The translations under genes were made by a program, and so were the position numbers. From positions 18,845,026-18,909,025 of the forward strand of contig NC_058165.1 of assembly GCF_020080835.1 (NCBI RefSeq): a stretch of DNA of 64,000 nt, read 5' to 3'. The DNA comes from Cotesia glomerata. Taxonomy: Eukaryota > Arthropoda > Insecta > Hymenoptera > Braconidae. The notes under the pieces were generated by a model. The model did no database searches. It was given only the letters and a program-made list of their open reading frames with translations, and was not told the DNA's origin. Positions 1 through 12,038 of this stretch are shown piece after piece; the stretch's first letter is position 1, and the number at the start of each line of letters is the position of its first letter.

Positions 1-370
1 TTCTTCAAAATTAATTAAAAAAAAATTTTTCACACTAAAAATTGATCAAATTTCTCTAAATTAATTTTTCTTCAAAATTAATCCAAAAAATTTTTTCTTT
101 AAGTAAAATTTTCTCAAAATTAATTAACACTAAAAATAGCTTAAATTTCTCAAAATTAATTACTGTCCAAATTTTCCTTCAAAAATTAATCCGAAAAAAA
201 TTTTTTTAAGTGAAATTTTCTCAAAATTAATGAACACTAAAAATTGCTCAAATTTCTTAAAATTAATTCCTGTTAAAGGTTTTCTTCAAAATTAATTCAA
301 AAAAAATTTTCCACTAAAAATAGCTCAAATTTTTCAAAATTAATTACTGTCGAAACTTATCTTTTAATTT
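1..370. repeat. AT-rich tandem repeat, unit about 110 bp
   Basis: The same order of short phrases (TTCTCAAAATTAAT, then ACACTAAAAATNGCTCAAA, then CTTCAAAATTAATCC followed by A and T runs) returns about every 110 bases at least three times. The copies are diverged. There are no reading frames of note. It lies just downstream (minus-strand sense) of the possible exon at 452-788 and may be intronic. Confidence 0.6.
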
Positions 371-451
371 TTTAAAATACTCAAAAATTGCCTCTAAAAT
401 TTTTTCTCAAATTAATCCTAAAATTCCCTAAAAAAACCAAAAGAAAATTAC

Positions 452-788
452 CTGTTTGAATGCCTAGTAATTTCTTGGTGTCCTCGATGTGTGGTTCTCT
501 TGTTCCGTCGTTGGGCCCCCCAGCATCAGATCCTCTATCTAAATTACCCTCACTATCTACAATATTACCACTATCCGTAACAGTACTATTATTATTAACC
601 CTATCAAGATTATTATTATTATTATTATTACTACTATTACTACCCTCAACAATATGATTATTACTGTACGTTCCAAACATAAACAAATTTCTGCACGTTT
701 CACTAGTCACGTCATCGCTCCAATAGGAGAACCCTCGGTCCTGTTTAACGGGCTCCGTTTTTAAAAATTTTTTCCAACAAACCTCCAC
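452..788 (-). CDS. possible internal or first coding exon, asparagine-rich, unknown protein
   Basis: A minus-strand reading frame is open from a TGA at 797-795 to beyond 452. Its composition is much less AT-rich than its surroundings. The peptide has a charged start, then MFGTYSNNHIVEG, a run of Asn and Ser encoded by AAT/AGT repeats, an acidic Asp/Gly/Ser-rich stretch, and DTKKLLGIQTG. Directly after ACA G comes a consensus 5' splice donor (CAG/GTAATT, junction at 452/451), giving a phase 1 intron. Past it the frame runs into AT-repeat sequence, so coding probably stops at the donor. The start is uncertain. The 788 start is a GTG; an ATG near 681 (MFGTYS...) would suit a first exon, and an AG near 745 could be an acceptor. 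Asn/Ser homopolymers are common in insect regulatory proteins, but no domain is visible and I do not recognise the gene. Confidence 0.42.
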
Positions 789-814
789 CTTGCTTCAGCT
801 CATCAGAGCTTGTA

Positions 815-898
815 AATCAAAATTAATCCCACAATTCAAAATTAATCCCACAAATCAAAATTAATCCCACAATTCAAAATTAATCCCACAAATTAATC
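815..898. repeat. minisatellite, unit about 18-19 bp
   Basis: Four to five head-to-tail copies of CAAAATTAATCCCACAA with small length differences. It lies immediately upstream (minus-strand sense) of the possible exon. Confidence 0.8.
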
Positions 899-1190
899 CA
901 CCGTCTTTTGAATTAATTTGCCAATTTAAAGTCACTTTCACACAATTTTATTCAATGAATTAATTTATAAATAAAATTAATCAGCGCACTTAATTTCAAT
1001 TATTATTTTAAGTGTTCAAAAAATTAATCAGTCCTTATCATTAATTATAAATAAAATTAATCACAACACAAAATTTTCACGAATTAGTTCCAACAAAAAT
1101 TAGTGAATTAATTAATTAATTCAAATAGTAACAATCACTTTTTTATTTATTTTCCCGGAAAATAAATTAGTTAAATTTTTTTTAGAGATA
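899..1190. other. AT-rich, nothing recognised
   Basis: Dense AATTAAT phrases similar to those in 1-370, without clear periodicity. No open frame or motif was found. Confidence 0.5.
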
Positions 1191-1440
1191 AAAACTTGAA
1201 GCCGGCAACGTGCGCGGTAAAATATTTAAAAAATACCGCGCAAACGCTTATAGGTAACTTAGAACCTCGCGTATCGCAGTCTGGCTGCGTTGTGTCGTTG
1301 CCGGCTTGCCTTAAAGCACGGTTAGCGGGTAGGCGGCAAGGAAAATCGCGAGTCAAGCTGCGCACTCTTTATTATAAATTGGTGGGGGATTAAAAGGCGT
1401 GTCGAAGGCGGTACCATGCGCGAGGTCCTCCTGTTTGTTT
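1191..1440. other. GC-rich patch with nested inverted repeats
   Basis: About 250 bases near 50% GC in a very AT-rich setting. GCCGGCAACG at 1201-1210 is repeated inverted as CGTTGCCGGC at 1296-1305. Inside it GCGCGGTA at 1212-1219 pairs with TACCGCGC at 1234-1241. CpG is frequent. It could be a promoter or 5' UTR for a minus-strand gene reaching 452-788, or an old foldback element. The two short open frames on opposite strands here show no protein signature. Confidence 0.4.
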
Positions 1441-2340
1441 GCAAAATCTACTCGCGGATTTTTTTTATTATTATTTAGAGATGTTAATACTTTTAAGGAT
1501 GTTAAGGAGAAATTTTAGAATTTTTTTGAAGGAAAAATTTCTAAAGAAAATTTTAAGGAAATTTTTGAGAGATTTTCAGGGGAAATTTTGAGAGGAAAAA
1601 TTTAATTTTAGGGAAATGTTTGGGGAACAAGATGAGCTCCCTGCTGGAGAAATAGTGGGGGAGGAATAGAAAATAATAAAAAAAAAAAAAGGTAACAAAT
1701 GAAATTGGAAAAAAATACGAATGGCCGGATGTTTAGCCAACGCCCGAAATGTCAATAAAATTTTTTTCTCTTGTTTATTTTATTAGATTGTTTTATTATT
1801 ACAATACCCGGGATTTCCTGATATTTAGACGGGTGGGAGGCTTAGGGGGTTGTTTTTGTTTTTAGATTTGGCTTAGGTTGATCGGAATTTTATATTTTTT
1901 AAAAAGGATTTGGAGAATTGTGAGTATTTTATGTTTTTTTTTTATTTGAAAATTTTTTTGAGGAAAATTAGGGATTTTTTTTAAAGGAAATTGTTATTTT
2001 GATAAGTATTATTGGCTGGAGTAAAAATAATTTTTTTATTTAAGAATTTTGAAGGAAAAAATGTTTAATTTTTAGAAAAATTTTGTGAAAAATGATAATT
2101 TTAGATGGCAGTAAAAAATTGGTAAAAATTTAATTTAAAAATTTTTTTTTGAAAAATTTAAACGTTAATTTTAATCAAATAAAGAACAAATCATTAAAAA
2201 AATTTTTTTTTGTCCCAAGTTATGAAAAGTTCAAAATTTCAATTTTTTAGAAAATTAAAAAAAAATTATTTTAGAGAATTTTTTAAACAAATTTTAATAA
2301 AATTTTAGGCCATATATAATTAACTTAACCTATATGGCCA
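1441..2340. other. AT-rich spacer, nothing recognised
   Basis: Long A and T runs, with GGAAAATTTT phrases that suggest decayed simple repeats. No gene, RNA or element end could be supported. Confidence 0.5.
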
Positions 2341-3260
2341 TTTATAAGGTTTTTATAAAAATTAGTTCTAAAAAATTCCGATAGGTGGTGCATGGTCGCT
2401 AAATCTTCTCACTAGTAGAGAGTTAATTTTTATAAAATAAGTATTGAAATTAAAAATCACTGTTTTCTTTCTTTTAACAAGTTTATCTGTTATAAATTAT
2501 GAATTTTCTCTATTTTGTCTTAGAAAATACAATAATTGCTATTCATTGTCTATAAAATATATTTTTTTAACCGTATATAATTAATTTATATACATAGCCA
2601 TATATAATTAATTTAATCCATTTATATTCGCATATGATCATGTATGACCATTTATAAGTTTTTTATAAAAATTAGTACTAAAAAGTTCCAATAGGTGGCG
2701 CATTGTCGCTAAATTTTCTCACTAGTAGAGATTTACCTTTTATAAAATGTTTATAGAATTTTTTGAAACAAATTTTTAAATGAAGAACGCTTTAAATTGT
2801 TTTTAACAAATATAATTAATAAGATATATAAGTTTTGAGCTTTTCAAGAGTTCAAAATTTCAAATTTTTATAAAATTAAAAAAATTCATTATAAAGTATT
2901 TTTCAATCAATAAACTTTTAAAATTGTTTTAAACTTCAATAAATTTTTTAACTTTTCAAAAGTCCAAAATTTTAATAAAATTTTTAGGTATCAAAAAAAA
3001 ATTATTGAATCAATCAAAATTTACTTAAATTAAGTCTATTAAATTTCCAAAAATTTTCTAACTAATTAAAAACATTTTTCAACTTTCTAAACTAATAAAT
3101 ATTTGAGTCACCATATAAATTAATTACAACCCCTTGTTTCCAAAAATAACCTCCCCCAAAATAGCTTCAATTATTCTCCAGAATTTCGCTAAAAATTTCC
3201 GATAGGTGGCGCATGGTCGCTAAATCTTCTCACTAGTAGAGATTTAATTTTTATAAAATT
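2341..3260 (+). repeat. array 1a of the AGGTGGCGC-core repeat (3 cores)
   Basis: Three direct copies of a unit whose conserved core reads TTCCGATAGGTGGCGCATGG, then TCGCTAAATCTTCTCACTAG and TAGAG. AGGTGGCGC positions are 2383 (with GTGGTGC), 2693 and 3204. Flanks share weaker similarity (TTTTTATAAAAATTAGT before the core, TTTATAAAATAAG after). The core region is far better preserved than the rest. See the findings for the similarity to the CTCF consensus. Confidence 0.8.
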
Positions 3261-3829
3261 TTTTAAATTAAATTTTTTAACAAAAAATTTTAATAGTTTT
3301 AAAAAATAACCTCAATAAATTTTTCAATTTTTGAACTTTCCAAAAGTTCAAAATTTTAATTTTTAAATTTTTAAATTAAAATTTTAATTTTTTTTTAAAT
3401 TTCATGGTAAAAAATTATTCTAAAGATTCAAAAAATAGTCGATAAATTTTTGAACTTTTTAAAATTTTAATTTTTAAAAAATATTTATAAAAAACAACTA
3501 ACAATAAAAAAAATTATTTTAAAGAATTTTTTAATAAAAAACATTTAAAACTGTTTAAAAAAATAATTTTTTAACTTTTCAAGTCCAAAATTTAAATTTC
3601 ATTAATAAAATTTGTAAGCGTAAGAAAAAATAATTAAAATTCACCTAAATTAAAACTCCAAAAAATTTTTCTATACTAATAAATAATATCAACAATATTT
3701 TTTAGACAAATTTAATTACAATTTTTTTCCAAGTATAACATTTGAGTCACTTAATAAATTAAATATAACCCGGTGTTTCTTAAAATAGCCACCCCAAAAA
3801 TAGCCAGGGTGATAATTAAAGCTACAATA
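3261..3829. other. AT-rich degenerate repeat DNA
   Basis: Flank-like sequence of the array (TTTTTAAAAATT, GAACTTTTCAAAAGTTCAAAATTT phrases) without a core. No gene. Confidence 0.4.
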
Positions 3830-4960
3830 TCAATTACAGTCTCCAAAAATATCCAATGATGATTAGTGTCCGAAATTATCAGCTTGTAAATTAATCAACA
3901 CCCAGCTGTTAAAGTTCATTGAGCACCTTACATCCTTTAGGATATAAAAAGGAGTTAGTAGGTGTGCGTAGAACAAAAAGGAATGAATGAAACTACCTCC
4001 GTCCTGCTCTAGCAGGAATATAAAGATTCTCTTTCTACGTCTAGCGTCTGCTGGAGAGGATGGTTCACCCCCATTCCCCTTAACAGCTGGGTGAAACTTG
4101 CAGGAATCGAGAGCGATTATATATAACACTGGTGCGAGATGTGGGTTAGGTGTCTTGCCCCTTTTCTCCGGTGGTTTTGGTCCCACTCTTTGAAAAGAGT
4201 CGCAGCTTCAAAAAGCAACATCGAATTCCCCTCTTCTTGCTTTTCCTCTTCCTCTTCCTCCTTCTCTTCGAGCTTTTACTCCTTTTGGGCGCCATATAGC
4301 GTGTACACGCTGCCGTAGTATCTGGAGCAGCTTCCACCTCTATCCTGGCTCTCAATGGCTACCCTCTGCGTCTGTTCTATGGTTAGATCGTGTAGTCATT
4401 CATTCAGCTTCATGCTCAACTGCTATTCCCGTGTCTTTATTTCCCCTCACTATCACTCTCACTCTTCTCTTCTCTGGTACGCTTCGCCTGCTGGGACACA
4501 TATTTGTGGTGAGAAAGACACCACATGTCGAGATAAGAGATAAGCGATCTCAGCTTTCACTCACGATCACTCGACAAACCACCGCGATAGATTTTGCTGG
4601 TCCAGTTTCCGAATATCGGCTTCTTTTTATTGGATTCAAGCTTTTTTAATCAATTACTAATGTGATTTTATTGGAATTTTTTGCTTTATTTGACGTCAAA
4701 AATTTGGAAAATTAAAATATAATATGTAGAATTTGGTTTATATTCAAAGGCTCAAGATAAATGGCAATATTAATACATAGGAAATAAGATTAAGAAGAGC
4801 AGATAAATACAATCGTGAGTATATAAAACAATTAACAATTGTAAATAATACTAATTTATCGGATAATAATTAGTTTGAAGCTAATAGTACAATTCGTGAT
4901 AGATAAGCATGTTAAAAACAAGAAAATAGGGATTTTTTATTTTATTACTTAATTTATAAA
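3830..4960. other. apparently unique region, no gene supported
   Basis: Balanced composition from about 3880 to 4640, AT-rich after that. Open frames of 62-107 codons occur on both strands and overlap each other. One is Arg/Lys-rich only because it reads a CCTCTTCCT pyrimidine stretch near 4240-4275. None has a recognisable domain. It could be intron, UTR or intergenic DNA. Confidence 0.4.
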
Positions 4961-4962
4961 AG

Positions 4963-5030
4963 CTAATTCTCTACTAGTGAGAAGATTTAGCGACCATGCG
5001 CCACCTAGAGGAAATTTTAAGTACTAATTT
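4963..5030 (-). repeat. single inverted copy of the core repeat
   Basis: Reads as the reverse complement of the array 1 core, with GCGCCACCT at 4998-5006. On the minus strand it gives CCTCTAGGTGGCGC, 13 of 14 positions of CCASYAGRKGGCRS. It is the only core in this neighbourhood that points the other way. Confidence 0.8.
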
Positions 5031-5199
5031 TTATAAAACCTTTTGAATGATTTATTTAAAAGAAAAATTATACATTTTACATATTTAAGTTTGAAGTTAC
5101 AATAATAAAGTAATTTTGTGAAGTAATTAGGCTTAAAAAATATTTAACAATTTTTTTGTGTTGAGATCTTTAAATTAAACATTTTTTTTAACAAAATTT

Positions 5200-6670
5200 G
5201 CCATATTCTGACTTTATATATCTTCATATGATCATATATAACGATTTATAAGGTTTTTATAAAAATTAGTACCAAAAAATGTCCATAGGTGGCGCAAGGT
5301 CGCTAAATCTTTGCACTAATAGAAATTTAACTTTTATAAAATAAATATTGAGATAAAAAATCACTTTTTTCTCTCTTTTTTAACGAGCTTGTGTGTTATA
5401 TTTTTCAATTTTTTCAATTTTTATCTTATAAAATACATCAATTGTTAACAACTTTTTGTAAAATATATTTTTTATTTGTATTTAAAGCCACATATAATTA
5501 ACTTAACCCATATTTATCCTCATATGGTAATATATAACCATTAATAATGTTTTTATAAAAATAATTACTAAAAATTCTCGATAGGTGGCGCATGGTCGCT
5601 AAATATTCTCACTTGTAGAGGATTAATTTTTATAAAATAAGTATTGACATAAAAAGTAACGATTTTTTTTTTTTTTTTAACAAGCTTATTAGTTACTTAT
5701 TATTTTTGTCTTATAAAATACAATCATTGCGATTAATTTTTTTTATAAAATATATTTTTTATTCACATCAAAAGCCATATATAATTAACTTAACTCATAT
5801 TTATCCTCATATGGCCATATATAACCATTTATAAAGTTCTTATAAAAATTTATAAAGTTCTAATTTACAATTAGTACTAAAAATTTCCGATAGGTGGCGC
5901 ATGGTCGCTAAATCTTCTCATTAGTACAGAGTTAATTTTCGTAAACTAAGTCATGGAATAAAAAATCACTGTTTTTATTCTTTTAACAAACTTATCTAAT
6001 ATAAATTATTAATTTTCTTTATTTTTGTCTTATAAAATACAATAATTGCCATTTATTGTTTATAAAATACAATTTTTATTAGCATATAAAGCCATATCGA
6101 AATAACTTAACCCATATATATCCTCATATGATCATAAATAACCATTTGTAAGGTTTTTATAAAAAATTAGTACTAAAAATTTCCGATAGGTGGCGCATGG
6201 TCGCTAAATCTTCTCACTAGTAAAGAGTCAATTTTTATAAAATAAGTATTAAAATAAAAAATCCTTATTTTCTCTTTTTTTACATCCTTGTGTGTTATAA
6301 ATGATTAATTTTCTTTATTTTTGTCTTATAAAATACAATAATTGCTAATTATTTTCTATAAAATACATTTATAAATAGCCATATTATAATTAATTTAACC
6401 CATATGATCATATATAACTATTTATAAGATTTTTATAAAATTTAGTACTAAAAATTCCCGATAGGTGGCGGATGGTCGCTAAATTTTCTCACTAGTAAAG
6501 AGTTAATTTTTATAAATTAAGTATTGAAATAAAAAATCACTGTTTTTTTTTTTAACAAGCTTATCAATTATAAATTATTAATTTTCTCTATTTTTGTCTT
6601 ATAAAACACAATAATTGCTATTTATTTTTCACAAAATAAATTTTTTACTCGCATATACAATTAACTTAAC
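5200..6670 (+). repeat. array 1b of the AGGTGGCGC-core repeat (5 cores)
   Basis: Five direct units with cores at 5287, 5583, 5892, 6188 and 6463, spaced 296, 309, 296 and 275 bases apart. Each unit carries CATATATAATTAACTTAACC and TATTTATCCTCATATG before the core, and TTTTTATAAAATAAGTATTG after it. The last core reads AGGTGGCGG. This is a tandem array rather than scattered insertions. Confidence 0.85.
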
Positions 6671-7782
6671 CTATATCAGAAATTTGTCGGCTAACAAAGG
6701 TAACAATTATAAAAATTAAAGTTTTGATGAACTCGAAAAATTTTCGATATCGCAACTAAAGAATTTAAGTAATTTATCTTACTCAATTATTTAAATAACA
6801 GTATTTAAAACAGGATAATAATAACGATTAAAAGTATAAATAAAAATAATAATAGAATCTAAATGTTGATGTTTCTAGAGCTGGGGCAAGGCCTGAGGTG
6901 TTTTAGAGCTAATAACAGACCGAAAAGTCAAAACGTCTTTACGATCTCGGTTCTCAGAAGTATAAACCCACGGAACTAAATGACTCTGGTTTGTTATATT
7001 CGCGGGTTCAAATTATGGCGATCCGAATTTATAAATTATAATATTTACGGTTGCAATCGGTAATTAGTTGAATTCTTCGAGGGTTTTTATTTTGTTTCGG
7101 GGCTCAGTTTGCGTGCAGTAACTTTAAAACTTAACTCGGAACTTTGTTGCTAATTAATGCTACAAAGTAGCCGCACATTTTAAAAAAGTAAGTGCTCTTA
7201 TTGGCACCCGATCCGCGTGTTCACCGCACCGGACCGCGGCTACTCCTGCACGTGTAATGTGCATAATGAAGTGCCGGAGGTTTTTTGCAGGCAAAAAGTG
7301 TGAGGCTAACCGCGGTATCGGCCCGGAGGTTCGGAGAAAAAATTTATAAAATTCTAGAGAACCAACAAAAAGAAGAACTGGAAGATAAATTAAATGCCGG
7401 GTGTAAAAGTTGATTTATTTACTAAATTTTAGAATTCTGGTCTAGAAATTTGGTAAAATTGATTTTTTTTTCCAAATTTTCAAAACTTGACCCTTCAAGA
7501 CAATTTCTTTGGAAGGCTAAATGTTAAAAAATTCTAATTAATTTCGGAGAAATGGCTTTGCTCACGCAATTTTTAGCACAATGTAATTTTTATAAATTTT
7601 TTTTGAATTAATAAAAAATTTTTTATTAATTTAAAATTATTCTAAAAATTATTAACATTAATTTTGAGAGCAATTTTGGTAAAAATAAATATTTTATCAC
7701 TAACGTTGTTATTATTTTTTAAATAATTAATTTTCCATAAAAATCATCAATTACTTCAAATTTTACGATTTCAAAATGTTCT
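6671..7782. other. apparently unique region with a GC-rich segment at 7180-7345
   Basis: Mostly AT-rich. 7180-7345 is GC-rich with CCGCGG and ACCGCGGT blocks and several CpGs. No open frame, splice-bounded exon or RNA fold was recognised. It could be regulatory DNA of a distant gene, but nothing in it shows this. Confidence 0.35.
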
Positions 7783-8950
7783 ATCTCTAGATACATAGTT
7801 AAGAAACAACCCTGTATCTTGTGAACTATTGACATTATTAAAGATATAAGCTCACCCCGATGTTACACTCATCGAGACCTTTCATTTGAGTACCCACATC
7901 AATTTTTCATATATTTATATATTTTATATATATGTATATATGAAAAATATATGAAAAATTGATGTGGGTACTCAAATAAAAGCTCTTGATAAGTGTAACA
8001 TCGGGGTGAGCTTATATCTTTAAAAATGTCAATATTTAAAAAAGTACAGTGCAATTAATTAAAAGTCATTTATAAATTTTATTAAATCATTTTTTTTTTA
8101 TTTATTATTGAAATTTTATTGATGCTTTTTATCAAAAATTTATAATTTGAAAAATTCATTTAATGATTTTTTTAGTTGAATTTTCACTGATAGTTAATTT
8201 ATTATAAGTACTTAGGCTGCATTTAAAAATTCTCTATCTCTAGATACATAATTACGAAATGACCTTGTATCTCGTGAACTATTGACATTTTTAAAGATAT
8301 AAGCTCACCCCGATGTTACACTCATCAAGACCTTTCATTTGAGTACCCACATCAATTTTTCATATATTTATATATTTTATATATATGTATATATGAAAAA
8401 TATATGAAAAATTGATGTGGGTACTCAAATAAAAGCTCTTGATAAGTGTAACATCGGGGTGAGCTTATATCTTTAAAAATGTCAATATTTAAAAAAGTAC
8501 AGTGCAATTAATTAAAAGTCATTTATAAATTTTATTAAATCATTTTTTTTTATTTATTATTGAAATTTTATTGATGCATTGTATCAAAAATTAATAATTT
8601 AAAAAATTCATTTAATGATTTTTTTAGTTGAATTTTCACTGATAGTTAATTTATTATAAGTACTTAGGCTGCATTTAAAAATTCTCTATCTCTAGATACA
8701 TAATTAAGAAATGACTTTGTATCTTTTGAACTGTTGACATTTTTAAAGATATAAGCTCACCCCGATGTTACTCTCATCAAGACCTTTCATTTGAGTACCC
8801 ACATCAATTTTTCATATATTTATACATTTTATATATATGTAGATATAAAAAATATATCAAAAATGCATGTGGGTAATCAAATGAAAGCTCTCGATGAGTG
8901 TAACATCAGGATGAGCTTATATCTTTGAAATATATATTATATATATGTAT
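7783..8950. repeat. family C palindromic repeat, three tandem units of about 450 bp
   Basis: Each unit starts near TCTATCTCTAGATACATA (7790, 8238, 8690). It continues with AAGAAATGACCTTGTATCT and then a long imperfect palindrome: AAGATATAAGCTCACCCCG, ATGTTACACTCATC, GACCTTTCATTTGAGTACCC, ACATCAATTTTTCATATATT, an AT-rich loop, and the same phrases inverted. In unit 1 the arms are about 7844-7940 and 7940-8030. The third unit is split by the element at 8951-9848. The family recurs about 20 times in the window. Short open frames through it are artefacts of the repeat. Confidence 0.85.
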
Positions 8951-9848
8951 TAGGGTAGCGCAAAAAAACCGACTATTTTTTTTTTTTAATTCAAGTAAAA
9001 AAATGTTAGTTTTTGATGTTTTAAGAGCTCTCACCAAAAGACAGCTTAAAAAAAAATTTTTAAGATGTCACTCTAAATTTTTTAAAATTTCGAAAATCGT
9101 CAAAAATCGAATTTTTTTTTATTTTTTTTTTTCTCGTTACGGTATAATTTTATAGACCAAAAAAAAATAAGTTTCTGAAAGTTTCAGTTCAAAATTTGAA
9201 TTTTGAAAGGTTGCTCATAATTTATGTTTTTTTCTTTAATTAGTCATATCGCCGACTTGAAGTGTTGGGAGTGGTACGTTGGGGTCTTTTTGGTTTGAAA
9301 AAATCTTAACCTACGCGGTAAGGTCAAATCTCATCCAAGCTGGTTTCTAAGACCAGCTTGGGGTTCAAACCCACGCCTGGCAGTTGATTAAATAAAATTA
9401 TTAAATTAAAAAAAAATTATATTTTCTATGTTGTGCTTGATTTTTAGTTCATCTCGTGATGTATTTTTATCCATTATTGTACTGAATAAAAAAAAAAAAA
9501 TGCATGGAGTTTTAATTTGAATGGTAAAAGGTCGCTCGAAAAAATCTAAACTAATGCACTAATAAATTGAAAAAAATTATGAGCGACCTTTCAAAATTCA
9601 AATTTTGAACTGAAATTTTCAGAAACTTATTTTTTTTTAGTCTACAAAATTATACCGTAACGAGAAAAAAAATAAAAAAATAAAAATTCGATTTTTGACG
9701 ATTTTTCAAATTTAAAAAAATTTGGAGCGACATCTTAAAAATTTTTTTTTAAGCTGTCCTTTGGAGAGAGCACTTAAAACATCAAAAACTAACATTTTTT
9801 CACTCGAGACTCAAAAAAAAAAATAGTCGGTTTTTTTGCGCCACCCTA
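8951..9848. mobile_element. hAT-like foldback element, copy D1
   Basis: An 898-bp element with long terminal inverted repeats, starting TAGGGTAGCGC and ending GCGCCACCCTA. The inverted arms cover roughly the outer 300 bases (AAAAACCGACTATTTTTTTT, then GTTAGTTTTTGATGTTTTAA, then ACGGTATAATTTTATAGAC). The centre holds a B-box-like phrase (GGTTCAAACCC near 9363). The YARNG-type terminus and the 8-bp target duplication seen in the sister copy fit the hAT superfamily. Here the flanks are ATATGTAT and ATACATAT. It sits in the loop of a family C palindrome. There is no transposase, so it is non-autonomous. Confidence 0.75.
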
Positions 9849-10154
9849 ATACATATATATAATATATATAAATATATAAAATATATGACAAAATGATGAT
9901 GGTACTCAAATGAAAGGTCTTGATGGATGTAATGTCAAGAAGAGCTTATATCTTTAAAAATGTCAATAGTTTACGAGATACAAGGTCATTTCTTAATTAA
10001 TGAGAATTAATTTGGTATATATTTAATAATTTTAAGAAATTTATAACAAAAAAATGGCAAAATAAAATTTAAATAAAATGAAATTTTTTAAAAGTAGTTC
10101 TTTTTTTAATTTAATAATAAATTACATTTCGATATATTTTTTATATATTCATAT
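9849..10154. repeat. family C remnant between two insertions
   Basis: Contains the right arm (GGTACTCAAATGAAAGGTC, TATCTTTAAAAATGTCAAT, ACGAGATACAAGGTCATTTC) and an inner AT-rich stretch that reappears inverted near 14485-14610. It ends at the target duplication of the next element. Confidence 0.75.
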
Positions 10155-11785
10155 TAGAGTGGTCCAAAAAAAAATAGATTTTTGCCTATCATCTTAAAAG
10201 CTTCTCTAAGGTATAAAAAAAAATTCTCTCCAAAGTGCAGCTTGATATCTCAATTCTTCATGAAGCTCAATGAATTTTTATTTTCCCATTTAAATAATAC
10301 GTAAAAAAATTTTATTTACGTTTTCATTCGGTAAAACTATGAAATACATTTTTTTTTGTATTTTTCGTCAATTATTCTTGTAGGAAATTTAATTTTCTAC
10401 AAAAAAGTACTGAGGTAGTTTCTTCGTAATCTTAACGAGTAAAAAGTTGTTGAGCTTTAAATACTCGCACAAAAGAAAATTTAAACGAAGATAGTTTCAA
10501 AGCAACTTTTCGAAAAATTTTTTGGTAACTGTATGTAATGATTTCAAAATTTATCAAATTAGACTGTTTCTAATATAATTAACACGTGTCTTTAGATGAA
10601 GTATTAACTGTGAATTATGAATAATTTCTCTCATTACAATTTAGATATTTTTTCCTATGAGCAGTGATTTTTCAAAATTGAACTTGAATTTCATTACGGA
10701 ATCTGAATCGAGGGCAAGCTAGTACTTCCGGATGTATACTGAAGTAAATTTTTTATTTAAGAACATGTAGGACAGGTAGGACAGGTGAATATTTAAATTT
10801 TGAACATGATGCTGGGACATTTTTGACCGAATGAAAAAGCATGGAACTTTGCAGGAGTAGGTAAATAGAAGTCTTCGTGAATTGATTCTTTTATTTTTGA
10901 ATTCAATCATTAAAAAATGATAAATAAACAGGTAGAGTTCGTGCGTAAAACTGCCTAATCTCAGGAGTCATCACATATTTAAATTGACAAGCTTAACTAT
11001 AAAGAAATTGCTAATAAACTTGCAACCAATATAATCTTTAAGACTGATTTAATTTTTGGTTTTTCTTATTTTAGTTTATATGACTTATAAGACATAATTA
11101 TTAAAATGCAGCTAGGTTAGGGTAAAAACTGATTGTCAACAAAAATTTAATTTACTATATATCTTCATGTAGGCCGCAAAGAGAGTGCTAAAAGTAAATT
11201 ATCTAGTTAAAATTTTTTAAGCAGTGGTTAGAGTATTTACAAAGTCTGGTAATCTGCTTCAGTGCATTTTACATGTGGTTCAAATAAACAAACCGATATA
11301 TTAAATTATCATTTGTTGTCACTGGTCCAGACTGAATTACCGATATCAGACTGTATACCATGTTTTTAAGAAAAAAATATAAATTACATAATCAAATACT
11401 TTGAAACAGAAAATGTGATACAACATGGATTCTAAAATCATATCTGATTGAATTTTCTTTTATTGCGAGTATTTAAAGCTTAATAACTTTTACTCGTTAA
11501 GATTACGAAAACTACTTCAGTACTTTTTCTAGAGAATTAAATTTCCTAGAAGGATAATTGACGAAAAATACAAAAAAAAATTTTTTTCGTAGTTTTACCG
11601 GATGAAAACGTAAATAAAATTTTTTTACGTGTTATTTAAATGGGAAAATAACAATTCATTGAGCTTCATTAGGAATTGAGATATCAAGCTGCGCTTTGGA
11701 GAGAATTTTTTTCATACCTAAGAAAAGTTTTTGAGACAGCAGCACTTGAAAAAAAAAATAAAAATGTTTTTTTTGGACCACTCTA
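10155..11785. mobile_element. hAT-like foldback element with exact 8-bp target duplication
   Basis: A 1631-bp element with inverted ends TAGAGTGGTCC and GGACCACTCTA, flanked on both sides by ATTCATAT (10147-10154 and 11786-11793). The inverted arms run several hundred bases and include GCAGCTTGATATCTCAATTC, CATTTAAATAATACGTAAAA and their inverted counterparts near 11600-11700. A YARNG terminus with an 8-bp duplication is the hAT signature. The interior (10560-11450) is AT-rich with no transposase frame. A 63-codon minus-strand frame at 10719-10910 has no recognisable feature. The element lies inside family C. Confidence 0.8.
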
Positions 11786-12038
11786 ATTCATATATATAAC
11801 ATATATTTTAAAGATATAAGCTCATCTTGATGTTACACTCATCAAGAGCTTTCATTTAAGTACCCACATGCATTTTTGATATATTTTTCATATATACATA
11901 TATATAATATATATAAATATATGAAAAATTGATGTGGGTACTCAAATGAAAGGTATCGATGAGTGTAACGTCAGAGTGAGCTTATATCTTTAAAAATGTC
12001 AATAGTTTACGAGATGCAAGGTCATTTCTTAATTAATG
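11786..12038. repeat. family C palindrome
   Basis: A full two-armed palindrome, with ATAAGCTCATCTTGATG on the left, ATATAAATATATGAAAAATT at the loop edge, and AGTGTAACGTCAGAGTGAGC on the right. It ends at the truncated foldback element. Confidence 0.8.

Noticed and set aside
460..657. Plus-strand Leu-rich frame resembling a membrane segment
   Set aside because: It is the antisense of the Asn-coding AAT repeats in the minus-strand exon candidate.
4146..4355. Basic minus-strand peptide rich in KRKR, resembling a nuclear localisation or ribosomal tail
   Set aside because: It reads a simple CCTCTTCCT tract. The overlapping frames on both strands are equally open and there is no domain.
7783..9960. 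CRISPR-like array from regularly spaced repeats
   Set aside because: Repeats are hundreds of bases long, palindromic, of eukaryotic transposon type, and the spacers are also repeated.
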